Assembly: GCF_001273835.1 (NCBI RefSeq)
Contig: NZ_JHEI01000134.1
Span: forward strand, 434,001 to 498,000
Reading direction: 5' to 3'
DNA: 64,000 bases
Source: Leucobacter celer subsp. astrifaciens
GTDB taxonomy: Bacteria; Actinomycetota; Actinomycetes; Actinomycetales; Microbacteriaceae
The first letter of the stretch is position 1. Each line of letters opens with the position of its first letter. A program made the position numbers and the translations under genes. Positions 1-8,305 of the stretch are shown in pieces. The notes beneath the pieces were generated by a model. The model was not told where the DNA came from and searched no databases. It saw only the letters and a program-made list of their open reading frames with translations.

Positions 1-306
1 AAGGCCGGTGTCATCAGCCTGACCCAGAGCCTGGCCGACGAGTTGGCGGAGGACGGGATCCGGGTGAACACCGTCTGCCCGGGCAACATCGACACGCAGA
101 TGCACCGTGACGCGCTCGCCGCCGAGGCTCGGGAGCGCGGGATCACCTTCGAGGAGATGAAGGACATCGAGTGGTCCAAGATCCCGCTGGGAATCGCCGG
201 GCCCCCCGGATCGATCGCAGACGCGGTCGAGTTCCTGACCTCGGAGAAGGCGAGCTACATCACGGGTGCGTCGATCGACGTCAACGGGGGCGTGCTGTTC
301 CACTGA
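1..306 (+). CDS. SDR family oxidoreductase, C-terminal part (5' end outside window)
   Basis: The frame is open from base 1 and ends at TGA 304-306, giving the last 101 residues of a short-chain dehydrogenase. The first residues, KAGVISLTQSLADEL, are the stretch that begins with the catalytic Lys of the YxxxK motif, so the Rossmann GxxxGxG segment and the catalytic Tyr lie upstream of the window. RVNTVCPGNIDT and the C-terminal SYITGASIDVNGG are standard SDR signatures. It precedes the E1 gene by 128 bp in the same direction and is probably the head of the same catabolic unit. Its substrate cannot be told from this part. Confidence 0.9.
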   Translation, partial: KAGVISLTQSLADELAEDGIRVNTVCPGNIDTQMHRDALAAEARERGITFEEMKDIEWSKIPLGIAGPPGSIADAVEFLTSEKASYITGASIDVNGGVLFH

Positions 307-434
307 CGGCGGAGTCCGGGGGCGGGACGCCCCCGGATCTCCCCTCGGGGCGAGACATCGGCGAGGCATCGCGCGGTGAAGAAAACCGACCGGGTGGCCG
401 GTTGGCTGAGAAGGGATCAGAGAGGATCCGCAAG

Positions 435-2435
435 ATGGCGAAGAACGAGATGGCCTCGCTGGCCGTGGCAGCCGCGGAGACCAGCTCCGAGGAACTGCTC
501 GAAGCCTTTCGCGGCATGGTGCGGATCCGCGCGTTCGAGACGATCGTCTCCCGGGAGTACGCCGCAGGCAGGATTCCCGGGTTCGTGCACGTCTCTCTCG
601 GGCAGGAGGCGACCGCGGTCGGGGCGTGCCTCCGGCTCGACCGGGACGACATGATCACGTCGAACCACCGGGGACACGGGCATTGCCTCGCCAAGGGCCT
701 CGATCCCCTCGGGATGTTCGCCGAGCTCTACGGTCGCGCCGAGGGCACCGTCGGCGGACGGGGCGGGTCGATGCACATCGCGGATCCCGAGCTCGGCATC
801 CTGGGCGCGAACGGGATCGTCGCCGCCGGTCTGCCGATCGCGGCGGGTGCGGGCCTCGCCGCGCAGCAGCTCGGCGACGGCCGGGTCGTCGTGTCGTTCT
901 TCGGGGACGGCGCCGTCTCCCAGGGCCTGTTCCACGAAGCCGTGAACCTCGCGTCGCTGTGGTCGCTCCCGGTCGTCTTCTTCTGCGAGAACAACGGCTA
1001 CGCGGAGTTCACCGCCGCGGAGGACGGGCACCCCGCCACGCTCGAGCAGCGCGCCGCTGGGTATCGCGTCCCCTATCTCGGCGTCGACGGAGGCGATGTC
1101 GCGGCCGTGATCGCAACCATGGAGATCGCGACCGGCCACGCTCGTGTCGGCGGGCCGGTCATCGTGGAGGCGCAGACGGTGCGCTGGCACGGGCACTACG
1201 AGGGCGACCAGCAGAAGTACCGCGAACCCGGACACCTCCGTGCGGGCCTCGACGTGGACTGCCTGGAGATCACCAGGCGGCAGCTGACGGAACTCGGTGT
1301 CGAGCCGAGTGCGATCGAGGAGATCGAAGTCGGCGAGCAGCGGGCCGTTGCCGAGGCCGCGGAGCGGGCTCACGCGCTGGCGGATCCCGCACCCGAGACC
1401 GTCGGAGACTATGTCATCGTGCCGCGCCGCACGCAGGTCTCCGAGGAGGTCGAGCCGACGGGCGAACCGATGAAGTACCTGGCTGCCATCCGGCTCGCGA
1501 TCCGCGACGAGCTCAGCGCGGACCCCAGCGCCGTCTTCGCGGGCATCGATGTGGCGGCGGGCGGCGGCGTCTTCGCCGTCTCGCGCGGGCTGGCGGAGTC
1601 CTTCCCGGATCGGGTGCTCGATACGCCGATCTCGGAGTCGGCGATCCTGGGGGTCGGGATCGGCGGTGCGATGGCCGGTCTGAATCCGCTCGTGGAGATC
1701 ATGTACCTCGACTTCATCGGCGTCGCATTCGATCAGATCCTGAACCAGGCGGCGAAGCTGCACTTCATGACCGCCGGCCGTGCGCAGATGGGGCTCACGA
1801 TCCGGACCCAGTTCGGTGCCGGGCGCTCAGCCGGCAGCCAGCATTCGCAGAGCCTCGAGGCGCTGCTCGCGCACATCCCCGGACTCACCGTGGTCATGCC
1901 GTCGACCTCGGCCGACGCATACGGCCTGCTGCGCAGTGCCATGCAGGACCCGAACCCGGTGGTCTTCATCGAGAACCGCATGCTCTACGGTCGTCGCTCG
2001 CCCGCGCCCGCGCCCGGTGCGCTCGTCCCGATCGGGGTGGCCCGGATCGCGCGGCCGGGCACTCAGGTGACCGTCGTCTCGTACTCGCGCGTGGTGCTCG
2101 AGTGCCTCGAGGTCGCCGAGCGGCTCGCCGAGGAGGGCATCAGCGTCGAGGTCGTCGATCTGAGAACGGTGTCGCCCTGGGATCGCGACGCGGTGCTCGA
2201 TTCGGTGCGGCGGACCAGCCGGCTCGTCATCGTGCACGAGGCGGTCATCGACTTCGGGGTGGGCGCGGAGATCGCGGCGACGGTGGCGAAGGACGGGTTC
2301 TGGTTCCTCGATGCCCCGATCGAACGGGTGGGCGCCCGGTTCCAGCCGGCTCCGTACGCACCGGTCCTGGAGCAGGAGTGGCTGCCCGGCCACGACGACA
2401 TCGCCGCGGCGATCCGGAGAACGGTGAGTATCTGA
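435..2435 (+). CDS. 2-oxoacid dehydrogenase E1, fused alpha and beta subunits
   Basis: This is a thiamine-diphosphate-dependent E1 component of about 666 residues with both subunits in one chain. E1-alpha spans about 1-330, with the ThDP/Mg motif GDGAVSQG near residue 157 and ENNGYA near 184. E1-beta begins near residue 346 (MKYLAAIRLAIRDEL), with LDTPISESAILGVGIGGA and the C-terminal transketolase-like domain. ATG 435 is chosen over an upstream in-frame start because AGAGGA lies about 8 bases before it and E1 homology starts there. Family knowledge: such proteins decarboxylate pyruvate, branched-chain 2-oxoacids or acetoin and acylate an E2 lipoyl group. No E2 or E3 follows; an acyl-CoA ligase does. 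It may use the E2 at 25.1 kb or act with a remote complex. The substrate is unknown. Confidence 0.9.
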   Translation: MAKNEMASLAVAAAETSSEELLEAFRGMVRIRAFETIVSREYAAGRIPGFVHVSLGQEATAVGACLRLDRDDMITSNHRGHGHCLAKGLDPLGMFAELYGRAEGTVGGRGGSMHIADPELGILGANGIVAAGLPIAAGAGLAAQQLGDGRVVVSFFGDGAVSQGLFHEAVNLASLWSLPVVFFCENNGYAEFTAAEDGHPATLEQRAAGYRVPYLGVDGGDVAAVIATMEIATGHARVGGPVIVEAQTVRWHGHYEGDQQKYREPGHLRAGLDVDCLEITRRQLTELGVEPSAIEEIEVGEQRAVAEAAERAHALADPAPETVGDYVIVPRRTQVSEEVEPTGEPMKYLAAIRLAIRDELSADPSAVFAGIDVAAGGGVFAVSRGLAESFPDRVLDTPISESAILGVGIGGAMAGLNPLVEIMYLDFIGVAFDQILNQAAKLHFMTAGRAQMGLTIRTQFGAGRSAGSQHSQSLEALLAHIPGLTVVMPSTSADAYGLLRSAMQDPNPVVFIENRMLYGRRSPAPAPGALVPIGVARIARPGTQVTVVSYSRVVLECLEVAERLAEEGISVEVVDLRTVSPWDRDAVLDSVRRTSRLVIVHEAVIDFGVGAEIAATVAKDGFWFLDAPIERVGARFQPAPYAPVLEQEWLPGHDDIAAAIRRTVSI

Positions 2436-2470
2436 TGGCCGACGCGCAGTTCGAGGACGGTGAACGATGA
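2435..2470 (+). other. 11-codon mini-ORF bridging E1 and acyl-CoA ligase
   Basis: An ATG at 2435 overlaps the E1 stop (TGATGG). It runs 11 codons (MADAQFEDGER) and stops in a TGA that overlaps the ligase ATG (ATGA). It could serve only translational coupling. The same TGATGGCC junction joins the second E1 to its E2 gene at 25131, so this may be the surviving 5' tip of a deleted E2 gene. That last point is inference. Confidence 0.35.
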
Positions 2471-4104
2471 TCGAGGCGACGTGGCACGGGCCGCACGCGT
2501 CGCGCGTCGCCGATGCGCGGGGCAGCACCATCCCCCAGAGGTTCCGCGAGGCGGTCGAGAGCGACCCCGACCGGGAGTTCGTGATCGACGGCACCCACCG
2601 GCTGACGCTGGCCGGACTGGCCGTGGAAGCGGCCCGGTGGCAGGAGAGGCTCTCCGCTCGAGGGATCGGGATCGGAAGCCTCGTTTCGATCCAGCTCCCG
2701 AACTGGTGGGAGACTCTCGCGGTCACCTATGCAGCCTGGGGGATCGGGGCGACCGTCAACCTCCTCACACCGATCTACCGCGACCGGGATCTGCAGGTGC
2801 TGTTCGAGATGCAGCCGCCGGACGCGGTCGTCGCGCCCGCCGAGCATCGCGGCACCGATCACGCGGCGATGATCGCCGGAGTGCTGCGGCGCAGCTCGAT
2901 CGAGGCCGTGGTGCTGGCGGTGCGATCCGGCGAGGCCGAGCCCCGGGACCCCGGCCCCGCCTCGGCGGCGGACTACCGGGTCGCGGCGGGCAGCCCCGAT
3001 GACGTGTGCCTGCTGATGTACACCTCGGGGACGACCGGCCGGCCCAAAGGCGTCCTGCACACCCACCGCTCCTTGCTCGTGGAGGCGCAGTCCATCGCCG
3101 AGGTGTTCTCCCTCTCCGGCGAACGCGTCTTCATGCCGTCGCCGGTCACCCACGTGACCGGGCTGCTGTACGGCATGATCATGCCGGTGCTGACCGCGGG
3201 TGGAGTGGTGCTCCTCGACCGCTGGGTACCGGAGACCGCACGTCGGCTGATCGAGGCCGACCGCTGCGCGATCACCGTCGCGGCCACGCCGTTCCTCCGG
3301 GGACTCGCCGATGCCTATCGCGAGGCCGGGACGCCCTCGGCGCTGCGGCACTTCCTCTGCGGCGGGGCTGAGATCCCCGCGGCGTTGATCGCGGAGGCGG
3401 AACGGGCCATGGGAACCGAGGTGTCGAGAACCTACGGGTCCACCGAGTTCCCCACCCTGTGCACGGTGCACCCGGGCGCGGCTCCGGAGATCCGGCACCG
3501 CACGGACGGCACCGTCATCGGGGCGGCCCGGGCTCGGATCGCGGGCGGAGCCGCGGTCGGCACGGGCGAGCTCGAGGTCGCCGGACCGGAGATGTTCGCC
3601 GGCTACCTCGACGCGACCGACAACGAGGACGCGTTCACGGCCGACGGCTGGTTCCGCACCGGCGACCTCGCGAGTCTCGGGGCTGACGGCTCGGTGACCA
3701 TCGTGGGCCGGGTCAAGGACCTGATCATCCGCGGCGGGGAGAACATCAGCGCCAAGGAGGTCGAGGATCTGCTGCTCCAGTTCGCGGAGGTGCGCGACGT
3801 GGCCGTCGTGGGATACCCGGACGAGGTCATGGGCGAACGGGTCTGCGCCGTGGTCGTGAGCAGTGATCCGGACCTCCGCCTCGCGCGGGTGCTGCGTGGG
3901 CTGACGGAGCTCGGCATCGCGATGCAGAAGATCCCCGAGGCACTGCTGCTGGTCGACGAACTGCCGCGCACCGCCTCCGGGAAGGTGCCGAAGTTCGAGG
4001 TGCGCGCCCGGGTGCGCGCGGAGCTCTGGAGCGGCGCGGTCGAGACGCGGATCCCGCCGCAGACGACGTTCCCGGACCGACACCCGGACGTGACGAACGA
4101 GTGA
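2467..4104 (+). CDS. AMP-forming acyl-CoA synthetase/ligase
   Basis: A 545-residue adenylate-forming enzyme (ANL superfamily) that activates a carboxylic acid to its acyl-CoA via an acyl-adenylate. The phosphate-binding loop YTSGTTGRPKG is at about residues 184-194, the A5 motif YGSTEFP near 323, the hinge region GWFRTGDLASLG near 394-405 with GRVKDLIIRGGENI after it, and the C-terminal catalytic lysine in TASGKVPKF near 505. Length and motifs fit medium-chain or alicyclic acid ligases. The start overlaps the mini-ORF stop (ATGA). Its position with an acyl-CoA dehydrogenase and alpha/beta hydrolase says that a CoA-linked acid is an intermediate of the pathway. Exact chain or ring specificity is not readable. 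Confidence 0.9.
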   Translation: MIEATWHGPHASRVADARGSTIPQRFREAVESDPDREFVIDGTHRLTLAGLAVEAARWQERLSARGIGIGSLVSIQLPNWWETLAVTYAAWGIGATVNLLTPIYRDRDLQVLFEMQPPDAVVAPAEHRGTDHAAMIAGVLRRSSIEAVVLAVRSGEAEPRDPGPASAADYRVAAGSPDDVCLLMYTSGTTGRPKGVLHTHRSLLVEAQSIAEVFSLSGERVFMPSPVTHVTGLLYGMIMPVLTAGGVVLLDRWVPETARRLIEADRCAITVAATPFLRGLADAYREAGTPSALRHFLCGGAEIPAALIAEAERAMGTEVSRTYGSTEFPTLCTVHPGAAPEIRHRTDGTVIGAARARIAGGAAVGTGELEVAGPEMFAGYLDATDNEDAFTADGWFRTGDLASLGADGSVTIVGRVKDLIIRGGENISAKEVEDLLLQFAEVRDVAVVGYPDEVMGERVCAVVVSSDPDLRLARVLRGLTELGIAMQKIPEALLLVDELPRTASGKVPKFEVRARVRAELWSGAVETRIPPQTTFPDRHPDVTNE

Positions 4105-4156
4105 CCCGTCGGCCGGAATCGGCCGACGGCAGATGAGTGAGAGAGAGGAGTCGCGA

Positions 4157-5083
4157 ATGCGACAGGAGATCGAATTCCAGAGCAACGGGGACACCGTGCG
4201 CGGGTGGCTCTACACCCCGGACACCGGCGAGGGGCCGTTCCCGACCATCATCATGGCGGGCGGGTGGTGCTATGTGAAGGAGATCGTGCAGCCGCACTAC
4301 GCCCAGATGTTCGCCGAGAACGGGTTCGCCGCGGTGCTGTTCGACTATCGGAACTTCGGCGACAGCGACGGGCAGCGGCGCCAGCACATCGACCCGGACA
4401 TGCAGATCGAGGACTACCGCAACGCGATCAGCTACGCCGAGACGCTCGAAGAGGTCGACGCCGACCGCATCGGAGTGTGGGGGCTCTCCTACAGTGGTGG
4501 GCACTCGCTCGTGCTCGCCGCGATCGACTCGCGAGTGAAGTGCGCGGTCTCCCAGATCCCGGTCGTGGACGGCTACCTCAATATGCGCCTGAACAACGGC
4601 ACGGTGAACTTCCGTCGGCTCGAACGGGCGATTCTCGAGGCCCGGCGGCTCCGCTTCGCCACCGGTGAGGACACCATGGTGCCCCACTTCACGCTCGACA
4701 CCGAGCGTGAGATCTCCGCGTGGCCGTTCCCCGAGGGATACGAGGTGTTCGGCACGTTCCAGAAGACCGTGGCGCCGAACTACCAGTACGAGGCCACGCT
4801 CGAGTCGGTCGATCTCCTCATGTCGTACAACGTGAAGCCGTTCCTGCCCCGCATCGTGAACACCCCGACGCTCGTGATCGTCGCCGAGCAGGACGACATC
4901 ACGCTCTGGGAGGAAGAGATCGCCGCCTACAACGCGATCCCGACCGCCAAGAAGAAGCTCGTGGTCATCGACAAGTCGGATCACTTGGCGCTGTACAGCA
5001 AGCAGACGCTGCTCCTGCAGTGCGCTGCTGCGGCCACCGACTGGTTCCTCGAGCGGTTGATGCCGCTCGACCAGTCCGCGTGA
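4157..5083 (+). CDS. alpha/beta hydrolase (dienelactone hydrolase-like)
   Basis: About 308 residues. The nucleophile elbow GLSYSGG lies near residue 108, an oxyanion-side GGWCYVKE near 35, and the catalytic His probably in DKSDHLAL near 276. The middle of the chain (VNFRRLERAILEARRLRF) is an inserted helical cap. ATG 4157 is preferred to the in-frame ATG 4133 because GAGAGGAG sits directly before it. It follows the ligase by about 50 bp and precedes an SDR by 29 bp, so it is inside one operon. Relatives hydrolyse C-C, ester or lactone bonds. A ring-opening or lactone hydrolysis step would suit the context, but this is inference. Confidence 0.8.
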   Translation: MRQEIEFQSNGDTVRGWLYTPDTGEGPFPTIIMAGGWCYVKEIVQPHYAQMFAENGFAAVLFDYRNFGDSDGQRRQHIDPDMQIEDYRNAISYAETLEEVDADRIGVWGLSYSGGHSLVLAAIDSRVKCAVSQIPVVDGYLNMRLNNGTVNFRRLERAILEARRLRFATGEDTMVPHFTLDTEREISAWPFPEGYEVFGTFQKTVAPNYQYEATLESVDLLMSYNVKPFLPRIVNTPTLVIVAEQDDITLWEEEIAAYNAIPTAKKKLVVIDKSDHLALYSKQTLLLQCAAAATDWFLERLMPLDQSA

Positions 5084-5112
5084 GGCCGCCGTCGGGATCG
5101 GGAGAGGAACGC

Positions 5113-5904
5113 ATGGAACACGCAGGGGAACGGCGAGCGGAGTGCCGCCGGTTCGACGGACAGGTCGCGGTGGTGACCGGAGCGAGCCGGGGCATCGGGC
5201 TCGCGACCGCGGCGCGGCTGGCTGCGGAGGGCGCGTCCGTGTGCATCACCGCGAGGAGCGCGGCCGGTCTGGAGCGCGCGCTCGCAGCGCTGCCCGACGG
5301 ACGCGCGATCGCCGTTTCGGGGAAGGCCGATGACCCGGAGCACCGGGCCGAGGTGCTCGAGGCCGTCCAAGCGCGATTCGGGCGGCTCGATGTGCTCGTG
5401 AACGCCGCCGGGGCGAACCCGGCCTACGGCCCGCTCGTGGACCTCGATCACGGGGCTGCCCGGAAGACGCTCGAGGTCAACGTGCTGGCGGCGCTCGCCT
5501 GGGTGCAGGAGGCCGTCCGGCACGACGGGCTCGGGTTCCGGGCGCGGCGCGGCCGGGTCGTGAACATCTCGTCGTCGACCGCCGAGACGCCATCACCGGG
5601 GATCGGTCTCTACGGCGTGGCGAAGGCCGCGCTGAGTCACCTGACGCGCACCTTGGCGGCGGAGCTCGCGCCCGAGATCCGGGTGAACGCCGTGGCTCCG
5701 GCCGTCGTGCGAACGCAGTTCGCCGCGGCGCTCTACGCCGACAACGAGGCCGAGGTGACGGCCCGGTACCCGCTCGGTCGACTCGGGGAGCCCGCGGACA
5801 TCGCCGCGGCCATCGCCTACCTCGCCTCCTCCGACGCGGACTGGGTCAGCGGGCACGTGCTCACGCTCGACGGCGGACTGGCCGCCGTCGGTGGAACCGC
5901 CTAG
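5113..5904 (+). CDS. SDR family NAD(P)-dependent oxidoreductase
   Basis: A 263-residue classical short-chain dehydrogenase. TGASRGIG is at about residue 22, VNAAG near 97 (in place of the usual NNAG), the catalytic Ser in NISSST, and YGVAK near residue 167 provides the Tyr and Lys. The C-terminal end, WVSGHVLTLDGG, is typical. The ATG at 5113 has GGAGAGGAA 5-13 bases upstream. TARS rather than an acidic residue after beta-2 hints at NADP(H) preference. It is the fifth gene in the E1-ligase-hydrolase run and ends 14 bp before the acyl-CoA dehydrogenase. It presumably oxidises a hydroxy intermediate. Confidence 0.9.
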   Translation: MEHAGERRAECRRFDGQVAVVTGASRGIGLATAARLAAEGASVCITARSAAGLERALAALPDGRAIAVSGKADDPEHRAEVLEAVQARFGRLDVLVNAAGANPAYGPLVDLDHGAARKTLEVNVLAALAWVQEAVRHDGLGFRARRGRVVNISSSTAETPSPGIGLYGVAKAALSHLTRTLAAELAPEIRVNAVAPAVVRTQFAAALYADNEAEVTARYPLGRLGEPADIAAAIAYLASSDADWVSGHVLTLDGGLAAVGGTA

Positions 5905-5918
5905 GAGGAGACGAACCG

Positions 5919-7169
5919 ATGCCGAACCCCGCACCGACACCCGCGGACTGGACACCCGAGCGGGTGGACGATCTCCGCCGCCGCACCCGCGCCTTCATCC
6001 GCGAACGGGTGATCCCCCGAGAGCTCGCTCCCGGGGTCCACATCGACGAGGAGCTGCGAGCGCTGCTGCAGGCCGAGGCGCGGGACGCCGGGGTCTTCGC
6101 CCCGCAGGTCCCGCTCGAGTTCGGCGGCCTGGGCCTGCCCATCGCGGAGTGGTCGCCGATCTTCCAGGAAGCGGGATACTCGCCGCTCGGTCCCCTCGCC
6201 CTGAACTGCATGGCGCCGGACGAGGGGAACATGCACATGCTGCGCGAGATCGCCACGCCGGCGCAGCAGGAACGGTACCTGCGCCCGCTCGCCGCCGGGG
6301 ACACCCGGTCGTGCTTCGGGATGACCGAGCCGCATCCCGGTGCCGGATCCGATCCGTCCGCTCTGCGCACCGTCGCCGTCCGCGACGGAGACGCCTGGCG
6401 CATCAGCGGCGAGAAGCGATTCAGCAGCGGCGCGTTCGGCGCCGGCTTCGCGATCGTGATGGCGCAGACGGTCGAGGCCGGCACGTCGGGCGCGACCATG
6501 TTCCTGGTGCCGATGGACACCCCCGGAGTCCGGATCGGCGGGGCGCTGCACACCATCGACCGGGCCATCATAGGAGGCCATCCCCACGTGCACTTCGACG
6601 ACGTGCTGGTGCCGGGTGAGGCCGTGCTGGGCGAGGTCGGGCAGGGGTTCCGGTACGCCCAGGTCCGTCTCGGTCCGGCCCGGCTCACGCACTGCATGCG
6701 CTGGCTCGGGCTCGCCCGTCGGGCGCACGACACCGCACTCGATCGCGCGGCGAGCCGGGAGCTGTTCGGCGCGCGACTCGGGGATCTCGGCATCGCGCAG
6801 GGCATGCTCGCGGACTCCGTGATCGACATCGAGACCTCCGATGCGATCATCGCGCGGACCGCGGAGCGGCTCGCGTCCGACCCGCGCGCCGGTACCGCGC
6901 TGTCGTCGGTCGCCAAGGTCCACTGCTCGGAGGCCATCGTCCGGATCGTCGATCGATCGATGCAGCTCCTCGGCGGGGAGGGCGTCTCGGAGCACCTCCC
7001 GCTCGCGAGCTTCTTCAACGAGGTGCGACCGTTCCGCATCTACGACGGCGCGAACGAGACCCAGCGCTGGGCGATCGCACGACGGGCCGCGGCATCGCGT
7101 GCGCGGGAGCGGGCGGCGGGGGAGCCCGCGCGGGACGTGCTGCGCGAGTTCGAGGTGCACGATGACTGA
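5919..7169 (+). CDS. acyl-CoA dehydrogenase family protein
   Basis: A 416-residue FAD-dependent acyl-CoA dehydrogenase. The N-terminal helical domain is at about 10-125, CFGMTEPHPGAGSDPS (FAD/substrate loop) near 137, and SGEKRFSSGAF follows in the beta domain. The C-terminal helical domain ends with RIYDGANETQRWAIAR, where the Glu is the position usually acting as base or neighbouring it. ATG 5919 follows GGAGGAG in the short gap after the SDR. The closest architecture is the ACAD10/ACAD11-like group, which is often encoded next to an APH-like kinase, exactly as here. It should introduce an alpha-beta double bond into, or oxidise, a 4-hydroxyacyl- or branched acyl-CoA. Confidence 0.9.
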   Translation: MPNPAPTPADWTPERVDDLRRRTRAFIRERVIPRELAPGVHIDEELRALLQAEARDAGVFAPQVPLEFGGLGLPIAEWSPIFQEAGYSPLGPLALNCMAPDEGNMHMLREIATPAQQERYLRPLAAGDTRSCFGMTEPHPGAGSDPSALRTVAVRDGDAWRISGEKRFSSGAFGAGFAIVMAQTVEAGTSGATMFLVPMDTPGVRIGGALHTIDRAIIGGHPHVHFDDVLVPGEAVLGEVGQGFRYAQVRLGPARLTHCMRWLGLARRAHDTALDRAASRELFGARLGDLGIAQGMLADSVIDIETSDAIIARTAERLASDPRAGTALSSVAKVHCSEAIVRIVDRSMQLLGGEGVSEHLPLASFFNEVRPFRIYDGANETQRWAIARRAAASRARERAAGEPARDVLREFEVHDD

Positions 7170-8202
7170 ACGCGGGCCGGATGAGCTGTTCCACCGGAGC
7201 CGAGTCGCGGCATTCCTGGAAGAGCACGGGATCGGCCGCGGACCGGTCGATGCGGATCGGATCGGGGACGGGCAGTCCAACGTGACGTTCCGGGTCCGGG
7301 GCGGGGGTCGGGATCTCGTGCTGAGACGTGGCCCGCGCCCACCGCTGCCGAAGTCGACCCACGACATGGTGCGAGAGGCGAGGCTTCTGCGGGCGCTCGC
7401 GCCGAGCGGGGTCCCGGTTCCCGAGGTCCTCGCCGTCTGCGAGGATCCCTCGGTGCTCGGCGTGCCGTTCTACGTCATGCCGTACTCCGCGGGGGAGATC
7501 CTCACCGAGGACGAACCGCTCCCCTGGCGCTTCCCCGCCGTCCGCCGGCTGGTGAGCGAGCAGGTGGTCGACACCCTCGTCGGCCTGCACGAGGTCCCCG
7601 TCGGGAGCGGCCCGCTCGCGGAACTGGGACGCCCGGAGGGATATCTCGAACGTCAGGTCCGTCGGTTCGGGGCGCTGTGGGAGGTGAACAGCCGTCGCGA
7701 CGTGCCGCTCGTCGCCGAGCTCGGCGCCTGGCTCGCCGCGCGCACTCCGTCGCCGCAGCGGGCCGGGATCGTGCACGGCGACTACCGGCTGGGGAATCTG
7801 ATGTTCGGCCCCGCGGGGCTCGGCGACCCGCGAGTGACGCTGGTCCTCGACTGGGAGATGGCCACCCTCGGCGATCCGCTCGCCGACCTCGGGTATCTCA
7901 TGGCGACGTCGGCGGAGCATGGGCGGCCGGGATCCGTGATGCAGCTCAGCCCGGTCACCGCGCTGCCGGGCTATCTGCGACGGCACGAGCTCGCGGAGCG
8001 GTACGCGACCCGCACCGGTCTCGACCTCTCGGGGATCGACTGGTACCAGGTCCTGGCGCTCTGGAAGGCGGCCGTCTTCTGCGAGGCGATCTACTCGCGG
8101 TGGCTGGCCGGTGAGCGGCCCGGCGACACGACCTTCGCACCCCGGCTGGAGACCGGCGTGCTCGATCTGCTGGAGCAGGCGCACGCACTCGTCTCCCGGT
8201 GA
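7162..8202 (+). CDS. phosphotransferase family protein (APH-like, ACAD10/11 partner)
   Basis: A 346-residue protein of the aminoglycoside phosphotransferase fold. It has a glycine-rich nucleotide loop GDGQSNVTFRV near residue 35, the Brenner motif HGDYRLGNLMF near 206 (catalytic Asp, then Asn), and the metal-binding LDWEMATLGDP near 230. The start overlaps the end of the acyl-CoA dehydrogenase by 8 bp, so the two are translationally coupled. In mammals and many bacteria the corresponding ACAD10/11 kinase domain phosphorylates 4-hydroxyacyl-CoA so that the dehydrogenase can eliminate phosphate. That role is plausible here and is the main functional clue to a hydroxyacyl-CoA intermediate. It is not an antibiotic resistance gene on this evidence. 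Confidence 0.85.
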   Translation: MTERGPDELFHRSRVAAFLEEHGIGRGPVDADRIGDGQSNVTFRVRGGGRDLVLRRGPRPPLPKSTHDMVREARLLRALAPSGVPVPEVLAVCEDPSVLGVPFYVMPYSAGEILTEDEPLPWRFPAVRRLVSEQVVDTLVGLHEVPVGSGPLAELGRPEGYLERQVRRFGALWEVNSRRDVPLVAELGAWLAARTPSPQRAGIVHGDYRLGNLMFGPAGLGDPRVTLVLDWEMATLGDPLADLGYLMATSAEHGRPGSVMQLSPVTALPGYLRRHELAERYATRTGLDLSGIDWYQVLALWKAAVFCEAIYSRWLAGERPGDTTFAPRLETGVLDLLEQAHALVSR

Positions 8203-8232
8203 TCGGGCACGATCTCCGCTGCGCCACTTGTG

Positions 8233-8248
8233 TTTACTCTGAGTGAAT
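8233..8248. promoter_or_regulatory. candidate operator, TTTACT-N3-AGTGAA type
   Basis: TTTACTCTGAGTGAAT is a near-palindrome (6-3-6) about 60 bp ahead of the Gfo/Idh gene. Two sites of the same form lie at 10697-10712 and 10817-10832, ahead of two other units of the island. A TTGACA hexamer follows at 8263-8268. The binding protein is not known. Confidence 0.4.
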
Positions 8249-8305
8249 GCGTAGAGTAATGGTTGACACTCGTGCAACGGCGCCGGGTGCGTGAGGAGTG
8301 GTAGC

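Noticed and set aside
417..1763. Long reverse-strand open frame opposite the first E1 gene
   Set aside because: It is a GC-driven antisense shadow: Arg/Asp/His-rich, no domain pattern, no ribosome site, and the forward strand carries clear E1 motifs.
2435..2470. The mini-ORF as a functional peptide
   Set aside because: Eleven residues, hydrophilic, no conservation evidence; kept only as a junction feature.
7162..8202. APH-fold protein as aminoglycoside resistance
   Set aside because: Its gene overlaps an acyl-CoA dehydrogenase gene, the known ACAD10/11 arrangement, which indicates acyl-CoA metabolism.
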